Assembly (NCBI GenBank): GCA_034766995.1
Contig: CM068325.1
Location: 4,742,446-4,806,445 of the forward strand
DNA: 64,000 nucleotides
Source of the DNA: Acanthacorydalis orientalis
Lineage: Eukaryota > Arthropoda > Insecta > Megaloptera > Corydalidae
Direction of reading: 5' to 3'
Shown here: positions 1 through 64,000 of the stretch, in pieces
How positions within the stretch are numbered: the stretch's first letter is position 1
How the letters are laid out: every line of letters starts with the position of its first letter
Translations under genes and position numbers: made by a program
Notes under the pieces: model-generated
Seen by the model: only the letters and a program-made list of their open reading frames with translations
Databases searched by the model: none
Told to the model about the DNA's origin: nothing

Positions 1-2
1 CG

Positions 3-353
3 ACGCAGATCACCGCGGACGGCCGGTACAGGCGCGACGGCGGCCGCGCCGCCGGCCGCGACGCGGCCGGCGGCTGCGAGTCGCTGCACGCGGTCGTCAC
101 GAAGCGGCGCCTGTCGACCGAGGTGCTCGGCAGCTCGCTCGAGTCGACGAAGACGAGCAGGACGGGCGAGAACGGCGCGCGCCGCATAACGACGCGGATC
201 GTGCGCAAGGTGACGACGCTGACGCGCGGCGAGGAGCGCGCCGTCGACGAGGACCTGCTGCGGCGCGCGGAGACCGGACGGCTCGCCGACGGCGCTTCCG
301 AGCGGGCGACGGAAGCGCGGCCGCGCCGCGGCGCGCTCAAGAAACGCGTCAAG
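3..353 (+). CDS. Exon of uncertain role upstream of the CH2 exon (5' end outside window)
   Basis: Open frame from the window edge (first full codon at 3) to a good donor, aag|gtatctg, at 353/354. It encodes about 117 residues that are basic and rich in Arg, Thr, Gly and Ala, including AVVTKRRLSTEV and RRITTRIVRKVTTLTRGEE. The GC-rich third positions match the spectraplakin exons, and the phase-0 end fits the phase-0 start of the CH2 exon at 2824. It is not a CH1 domain, so it is either an alternative N-terminal or linker exon of the same gene or the tail of a neighbouring gene. Spectraplakins are known to have several alternative first exons, some without CH1, which makes the first option more likely. 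No start codon can be assigned inside the window; the ATG-like codon at 123 is a CTG or GTG type and need not be used. Confidence 0.6.
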
Positions 354-1155
354 GTATCTGTTAAGAACGTCCCCTGATCCTGGCAGCCGGTCCGGGACCC
401 CCGTTTGTCTGATAAGTTGATTATTTGAAAAAACCCAACCTTCTGACTGTATTTTTTCTATATTTTAATAAGAACCGAACGGACTAGTACAGAAATATCT
501 GTCGGGGATACTTTACGGACTTGATAATCGTATCCAGGCCGCACAGAACGAAAAACAAACCCCTCAGTCTTGACAAAATGACTACCCACGCCCTACATTG
601 CTCATAAGGGAAACTCGCCTGATCTCAACAGAATTCTTAAAGAAAAACAACCGTCTTGGTGTAAGAGGGTGGTCCCAGAAGTACCCGACACACGGCACGT
701 CCGGCACACTTTCGAGACACAAACGGGACGATCTGTTTCAGTTTTGGCCGATGCAACGCGCCGGCACCGAGAGAGCGCGTTTGAGACGCGCCGGTCCGCC
801 GCTGGACGCTCGTAATTCCGGGCGCCGCGCGCACCCGTACACAAATTGAACCGATTCGACCCCCGCCTGAGCTGTATTGTACCTGATCTGTATTCGAAAT
901 TGAAATAAACGATTATTGTTATTCTCTCTCTCTCTCTCTCTCTCGTTTCTGTCGCCCTGTCCTGTCCGATCGTTCCTGTTTGTTGCTCGATGGCGATCCG
1001 AGTGCAATCAGAGATGATCAACAGTCATCCATTATCGACTTCTCTCTCTCTCTCTCTCTGTTTCTTGTACTTCCGTTGATTGCACGAAATGTCTCACCGG
1101 AAACAGGTCTTTCCGGTATTAAAATCGGCTCGTTGCGTTCGGACACTACTGACGT

Positions 1156-1325
1156 GGTCCTAAAAATGTTCCTGGCTCGGGACTATAGAGCCTCGACGGC
1201 GGTCCTAAAAATGTGCCTGGCTCGGGACTAGAGAGCTTCGACGGCGGTTCTAAAAATGTGCCTGGCTCGGGACTAGACAGCTTCTGTGGTCCTAAAAAAG
1301 TGCCTGCTCGGGACGAGAGAGCCTC
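1156..1325. repeat. 45-bp minisatellite, about 4 copies
   Basis: Unit begins GGTCCTAAAAATGTGCCTGG. Copies start at 1156, 1201, 1246 and 1288, giving spacings of 45, 45 and 42 bp. The first three are almost identical; the last is shortened and diverged. Confidence 0.9.
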
Positions 1326-2326
1326 CTTCCTCAGTCCTTCAGTCCATGACGACCGACCGAAGGTGTCAGTCGATTCGGAACAGCTCGCTACGATCCGACA
1401 GCTCGCACAGAAACCGATCAGGAGAATCAGCCGTCCAACAGGGGAAAAACGTATCCGAATTCGAACGTCTAGAACCGCGATTATTTCTCTACCGGCCGTA
1501 CAGAAGTGGCCGCTTTGTATAAAACGAAAAAAAAGACCGCGTGTCGTACAGAGAGCCGCAGATCCGTCTGTATGCAACTTTCACCGACCGACCGGTGCAC
1601 TCGAAATGTCACGGACGTGATCGATCGGGTCGGCGCGGGAGAGAGACGGCCGGTATGCACAATCGGACGGGAGCTGCAGAAAAAAACCGCACGAAATGCA
1701 CCGCGCTCGCGTTTTTTCTCTTTCGAATCGGTTTAGGCGGCGTTGCAAGCGAAAAAAAAACACGGTCGCGCTCAAGCCAAGTACTGTACGGTGTTACGAA
1801 ACAGCGAATCCGTACAATTGTGTCAATAACCTCCGCCGCACTCTGCGATCGGTCTCGAGCGCTCTCTCTCGCGACCGCGAATCGTCGCGCCGTCTCGCTC
1901 CCGCACGTCCGATCATCGCCCGTCACTCGCGGCACACTTTTACGCGTTCCGTGCATCTTTTGTTCCGTCGGTCACGCCCCGTGTGACGGACGAACGGATA
2001 GAAAAAGAAGAAAAGAGATAAACGAAAGAAAACAGAACGCCGGTAACAACAAAATCCGATCGCCGTTCGCCTGTCAGATATCTAGATCGAGTTCGAGAGC
2101 TGTTTTTATTTATATTCGTTCGTTTTTTGTTATATTCGTTCGTTTTTTTGTTATATTCGTTCGTTCCTTGTTCTTTTTCCCTCGAACCATAGATCACTGG
2201 ATCGTTTTCGGTCCTTGAAATGATCGAAACTGTGCTGTTACATGTCCGGTCGATCAGATCTCCGCCGAAACAGTTACATCCTGATCGATAACGGGCGTGC
2301 GCTGGCTCTCTTTCTCTCTCCCTCTC

Positions 2327-2329
<3 letters not shown>

Positions 2330-2357
<28 letters not shown>
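2330..2357. repeat. (TG)n microsatellite
   Basis: About 14 uninterrupted TG units in the first intron. Confidence 0.95.
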
Positions 2358-2359
<2 letters not shown>

Positions 2360-2473
2360 AGATTTCGAACGTCGAACCGGTAACGAGATTTGTGTGCATG
2401 TTTATCGAATTGCGCCGGTCGGACGGTTGAATGACCAGCGGATTTCTCTGACACGGTCTTTAAAAATAGATCT

Positions 2474-2513
2474 CTTGTTTATGTATATATATATATATAT
2501 ATACATAAACAAG
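2474..2513. repeat. 40-bp perfect AT-rich palindrome
   Basis: Arms begin CTTGTTTATG and end CATAAACAAG around a (TA)n core. The non-TA arm ends pair exactly, so this is a potential cruciform and not only a dinucleotide run. Confidence 0.9.
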
Positions 2514-2823
2514 TAATAAATCAAGAAATCCGTCTCTCTGTTATTACTGGTTACTGTGGATCGCTTGATCGAGTGATCTACACCCTGATCAATCGAAAAA
2601 CTTGTCCGATATGATTTAGATTCCATGCGTGTTGTCTGTGTGTGTGTTTTTGTCTATTTCTCTTAAGTGTCGGGGTGGGGGAGCGATATGTGTACGATAT
2701 CTCGCCCTCGCCTCCGCATGTACGACGGACGCCACTGATCAATCGGCCGGAGAAATCCCGGTCGATTAAAAAAAAACGCGCGCGCACGACCGTTCACTAA
2801 CGAGCTCGACTTCTTCCCAACAG

Positions 2824-59881
<57,058 letters not shown>

Positions 59882-60559
59882 GTGAGTGCGCTTTTTGGCC
59901 ATGGCGAGGCGTTCGTACGTTTTTTTCTCTGTCTCTTATTTTTTTTTTCGTTTCGATCCACGCCACCTATTGTAAATCGTCTGTCGATAGATAGTCTAGT
60001 GTGCCTCGATCCCGTTCGTTCGTTTGTTTCGATTGTTTTTATCGTTGTCGCGGTGATCGAACAAAACAGCATCGAATCGCCTGTTATCCATAGATCGGAT
60101 TTTCCGGTACAACCGGCAGTCCGGTGAAACCGCCGGACGTGCCCGACGTTCCTTATAACCGGCGCTCCGTGTGGAACAGGACGCCGGTCGGTTATTGGAA
60201 AAAAAGAGTGTCTGGAAGAGCTGAGACGACCGGATAATCGTTTCAAATCTCTCTCGTCGCCTGTTTCGTTCGATCACAGCGAAAAGTCGGATAGGCTTAG
60301 ATCCGAACGTCACGCACCCGTGTCGAGCCCCCACCCACCCACACACAGATAGATTCACGTCCGTTGTGTAGAACCCGTCTGAAGGATGTGCGTGTAGGAT
60401 TTGTTGCAAGATAGATACATACATAAGAGAGGCTTTGTGGCAGTGGTGGTTAATACATAACCTAGAATTGTATTGGCTGCGCATTTTTTTTTAAAACAGT
60501 TGCCTGCCGCTAATAATATACATTTTTTTTTTTGTTTTTGTTCGAGGCGAACGCTTTGT

Positions 60560-60562
<3 letters not shown>

Positions 60563-60595
<33 letters not shown>
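60563..60595. repeat. (TA)n microsatellite
   Basis: About 16 uninterrupted TA units. Confidence 0.95.
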
Positions 60596-60599
<4 letters not shown>

Positions 60600-60861
60600 A
60601 ATGGTCGCCACATACAGGATCATACATTTTCGTGTGCATGCCAGAGCCTTAATGATAGATCATGTTTCTGTTTGATTTTTAGTCGAATTAAAGTAAAAAG
60701 ATTGACGGTTATCAGACGTTCGTTTAGTTATGGAGGAGATGGGCTTCGCATACCGGTGGAGGGATTATGTTTTGTTTTTTTTTTCTCAACTTCGAATGGA
60801 CGTTATTGGAAACGCATCGAACAAATATATATATATATATATTTCGCACATATATTAGATT

Positions 60862-61301
60862 GGTAGAAAGATAATTGCGCTTCGTGCCCTTCAAATCCAT
60901 GTACATCGCCGCAATTGTTTTCCTACCTGACCTGATACGTAGTAGGATTGATAGAAAAAGTAATTCCGGCTTTTGACCTTCAAATTCGTATACATTACCG
61001 CAATTATTTTCCTACCGACTTAATATATGTATACATTAAGTCGGTAGGAAAAAAATTGCGGTTATGTATGTGTTTGAAGGTCGTAGACCGCAATTATTTT
61101 TCTTACCAATCTAATACGAATAGATATTAGGTCGGTAGGATAATAATTGCGGTGATTTATATAGACTTGAAGGTCATAGATCACAATTATTTTCCTACCA
61201 ACTAGTATAAGTAGATATTAGGTCGGTAGGAAAACAATTGCGGTGATTTATACGAACTTGAAGGTCATAGACCGCAATTATTTTTCTACCGACCTTCCTC
61301 G
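60862..61301. mobile_element. Cluster of five MITE-like foldback elements with an orientation switch
   Basis: Copies of the family seen at 3131-3737 and 4772-5026, with arms TCGGTAGGAAAATAATTGCG and CGCAATTATTTTCCTACCGA. In the first two copies the middle reads GACCTTCAAA; in the last three it reads TTTGAAGGTC, so the orientation flips at about 61030. Confidence 0.85.
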
Positions 61302-61407
61302 GACTCAAATCGGATTGGCAAAGAATCACCCGCGGATTTAGAGATTGCGTCGGGCGCGTGCGAGGGAGAGAGGAAGAGTATGCGTTTATTTTAAGAGTAT
61401 AAGTTTA

Positions 61408-61443
61408 TCCATGAAGTCGGATACCCGTTTCGGACTTCATGGA
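61408..61443. repeat. Hairpin with about 13-bp stem and 10-nt loop
   Basis: TCCATGAAGTCGG and CGGACTTCATGGA pair with one mismatch around ATACCCGTTT. Isolated; no U-tract or neighbouring gene that would suggest a function. Confidence 0.7.
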
Positions 61444-62254
61444 CGTCTGTGCGCGTTCAGTTGTGTTCCAAAAACGTCCAGTCTCGTGCCATATTAACAG
61501 ACATGTCGACTCGTACACGTTTATATATTAACCCTCTCACACACACACACACACACACCTTCATCTCATTTTGTTTGTGTGTATGTATGTGTTTTTTTTT
61601 CTACCTCTTTGCAGTTGTGCCTGAAACATGTGCCTACTACTGCTACTACCTACTGCCTGATCATACCCCGTCTGCCAAAATACAAAAGACAAAGATAAAA
61701 ACAATAACAAATAACACAGACATGTGCTTGCGTATGTTGTTGCATCCTAATGCTAGAGAAAGACAGCCAGATACGACATAACAAACAAATGCTACAGCAT
61801 CCATCCATCAATCCATCATGATCAATCAATCAGTCAGTCAATCAATCATCAGTGACTCTAATCAGTCGACACTCATTAAAAAAAAAAGAGTGAGAGAGAC
61901 CGGTGACGGTCGGTCCGTTCGTACGCTTCAGCGCATTCGTTCGTGTCTCGCAAAAGTGGCTCCGCGCTCGCCGTTACGTCGACGCCCGTCGGTTCGAATC
62001 TCGTCCGTTGTGCGTTTTCAATGTTTCCGTTTTGTGCACCGCACGGTATTATTACAAGCGCACCGATTCGATCGGAACCGACCAGTACAGGGCGGTCGTT
62101 CCGACGATACTGAAAAGTGTGCGTTGACTGGAAAGTATGTACACAAAAAAAAAGAGAATCGGTCAGGAGATTGGTAAGGAATCGACGTTTTCGTTTCGTT
62201 TGTTTTTCTCGACCGGCGCTGTCTTCGAAGCGCGCGCGCGCGCGCCGGATCTAT

Positions 62255-62270
62255 GACGAGTATACTCGTC
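62255..62270. repeat. 16-bp palindrome GACGAGTATACTCGTC
   Basis: Perfect copy, preceded by a (GC)n run and followed by GCGGAAAGGG, which on the other strand reads CCCTTTCCGC, like a piggyBac-type end. Confidence 0.85.
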
Positions 62271-62378
62271 GCGGAAAGGGATCGACAGGTCTTCCGAGTC
62301 TCTGTCTCTTTCCGAAATCCGCGGCTGTGGCTCGTCCGGCGCGGAAATGTCGGTCCGAATACCGGACGGCGGTCTCGC

Positions 62379-62394
62379 GACGAGTATACTCGTC
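62379..62394. repeat. 16-bp palindrome GACGAGTATACTCGTC
   Basis: Second perfect copy in this intron, 124 bp after the one at 62255. Confidence 0.85.
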
Positions 62395-64000
62395 GGACGC
62401 GGCACACAGGTCAGGTCCCGTGCTCGATATTCGGCGGCGGGGAAGCGGGAACGCCGGATGCGCCGATCCCCTGTCCCGGATCGCGCAACGGGCACGATGG
62501 TTTCGAACAAGAGATTTTTTTTATGGAATCTTCATCGATTTCGACTTGTCCCGGTGTTCTCGACACGACCAGATCCAATCCAACCTGACTTATTCGAATC
62601 TCTCGTCTGATTTAACCTGAAACTTTCTTATCTGTCTGCTCTGACCTGTCATAATGATCGAATACGACTCACATGACGAGCTTCTATTCATCTCGGCATG
62701 ATTTGACCCAAGCTTCTATTTATCTCTACCCATCTCGATCCAACCTGATCGGATCCAGCCCGATCTTACCGTGTCCGATCGCTCCTAACCTGCAAATCAT
62801 TGTCGAATCGGATTGATAACGGCACGGTCCGTTCATCGAGCACCAAACGATCGACAATCGAGCCCGAGTTACGATTTCGATCCCGCTTCAAAGCCCGGAT
62901 CCCGATCCGGCACTCTTCGGCCCGGCCGCGGCGAAAAAACGTCAGCTTATAAGCAATCCGTCTAGAGGTCGGACAGAGTCTGTGGACGATGACGTCGACG
63001 TCCTCCAGTTCAAGCCTCTGCGCTCTCTTTTTCCCACCCGCTGTTCTTCTGTTTCGAATACTGTGTCGCGACGACCGCAGCAGTCTAGATGAGATGACGT
63101 CGCTTCATCTTCTGTATCAGCGTTTCTCGAACAGTCTCTTGACTGTTGGACGGATTTTTATTCTTAATAAATCGGATGGGCAAGTCGAAGGTTCCTTGAA
63201 CAAAAATCTCTTTCGGGTTCTAAACACATCCGAGTCGTTCGCTCGAACGCGGTCCGTTTCACTGGACAGGGGGAAGAAAACTCACTGAAAATCGACAGAG
63301 ACGGAAAACGCGCGCCGACACAGACAAAGACGGACTGTTCGACGGTCTCTCGATCGGTGAATGGACGAGAGAGACCGCGCCAAAGGACTGTGCCGGTCCA
63401 GCCGGTCCAGTTTGTGACAATCGATGAGGAATTCTCCGGGCTCCGTCGATCGGACGTCGAGCCGTACGTCCGCGCACACGCACACACGCACACGTACACA
63501 CACGCACACACACGAATCGAAAAGAGACGAGACTCGGTTCGACCCTCTCGCAGGACTGAGACCGCGGGCATGAGCGAGAGAAACGGACGGTTTGTGGCTG
63601 TGTGGTGGACGCCGGAAACGCATACGGAAATGCTGGTCGGCCGTTCATATCTCATTTCGCAAATACTAATGCTACCTACGATGCAGTATTAATTTTTTAT
63701 TATTTTGTTTTATATCTTGTTTTGTTTGTTTCATATGTATATGTATATACATATATATATTTGTGTACAGGGTGACCAGAATTAGACGGTACAAGAGTTT
63801 AGCATATAGAGATAAACATTCTGTGTGTGATTTTAGAAACATTTTTACATCCCCGTTCACTGGTAATCGGCGAGAAGACATTTTGTGAAACTCTTGAGGA
63901 TCATTTTCAGAACTAGGTCCTGTAATCGCGGGTTTAAGGTTCTGTAGAATGATTTCTCGCCGGACAAGAACGGCAGAGATTTCGGTTTGAACGCGCGTCG

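Larger units (their letters stand above)
354..2823 (+). other. Intron before the CH2 exon; simple repeats only
   Basis: No convincing coding sequence on either strand. It contains (TC)n tracts at 923-944 and about 1040-1060, a 45-bp minisatellite at 1156-1325, three copies of a roughly 22-bp unit with core TATATTCGTTCG at about 2110-2175, a (TG)n tract at 2330-2357, and a 40-bp AT-rich perfect palindrome at 2474-2513. It ends at acceptor tcttcccaacag|ata. The small frames here are low in GC at third positions and match no family I recognise. Confidence 0.7.
59882..64000 (+). other. Intron downstream of the giant exon; repeats, no further exon recognised
   Basis: Donor gtgagt at 59882. The frame stays open to 60127, but the codon use and sequence change at the donor (hydrophobic low-complexity), so this is intron read-through. 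It holds foldback elements (60862-61301), an AT run (60563-60595), a hairpin (61408-61443), (AC)n tracts, and two GAGTATACTC palindromes. Stretches at 61900-62520 and 62880-63690 are less AT-rich, but no frame there matches the spectraplakin rod or another family. Confidence 0.65.

Noticed and set aside
1541..2218. 225-codon frame in the first intron
   Set aside because: Low-complexity tail of Phe/Val/Ile from TTCGTTCG repeats, no family match, and no GC-rich third positions.
59882..60127. C-terminal extension of the giant open frame past 59881
   Set aside because: A strong donor (gtgagt) follows the agg codon and the composition changes at once to low-complexity hydrophobic sequence, so this is intron read-through.
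62117..62620. Overlapping frames around the palindromes in the 3' intron
   Set aside because: Several frames on both strands are open only because the local sequence is GC-rich. None matches the spectrin-repeat rod expected next in the gene.

Overview
The window is animal (bilaterian) nuclear DNA, most likely from an insect or another arthropod. It holds one partial gene on the + strand: the middle of a spectraplakin (Drosophila short stop/shot; vertebrate MACF1/DST; nematode vab-10). The conceptual protein reads through a CH2 actin-binding domain, the plakin domain with its embedded SH3 fold, and a giant exon of plectin repeats, which is the layout of epidermal, plectin-repeat spectraplakin isoforms. 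Coding exons are strongly GC-rich (third positions mostly G or C). Introns are AT-rich and full of repeats. Splice sites are ordinary GT/AG.

Layout: 3-353 is an exon of uncertain role whose end phase fits the CH2 exon. The exons at 2824-3103, 3788-3975, 4083-4384, 4465-4683, 5120-5324, 5393-5761, 6540-6781, 6995-7223, 7347-7589, 7653-8167, 8297-8635, 8703-8853, 8937-9020 and 10532-10780 encode CH2 and the plakin domain. All their reading-frame phases agree. A 38.6-kb intron (10781-49384) follows. Most of it is a nearly homogeneous satellite array, 12745-42591, with a unit of about 180 bp and about 165 copies. Older diverged copies of the same satellite flank it on both sides and also lie just upstream of exon 10532-10780. 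After the array come two small exons (49385-49450 and 50182-50294) and one 9.5-kb exon (50377-59881) of plectin repeats. From 59882 to the end I see only intron and repeats. The conceptual join from CH2 to the last donor is 13,299 nt, or 4,433 codons, open throughout. CH1 and the C-terminal part (spectrin-repeat rod, EF-hands, GAR domain) lie outside the window.

Repeats are the other main content. A short foldback element family (about 70 bp) occurs in three introns and is tandemly amplified in one. There is a piggyBac-like MITE candidate with TTAA ends and a 16-bp internal palindrome, and that palindrome recurs elsewhere. There are also several minisatellites and long AT microsatellites. I found no RNA gene, CRISPR array or convincing second protein gene.

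Two points deserve most attention. A satellite typical of heterochromatin sits inside a cytoskeletal gene, between its actin-binding/plakin half and its plectin-repeat half. The first exon after it carries an in-frame ATG, so the plectin-repeat half might also be started independently. That last point is inference.
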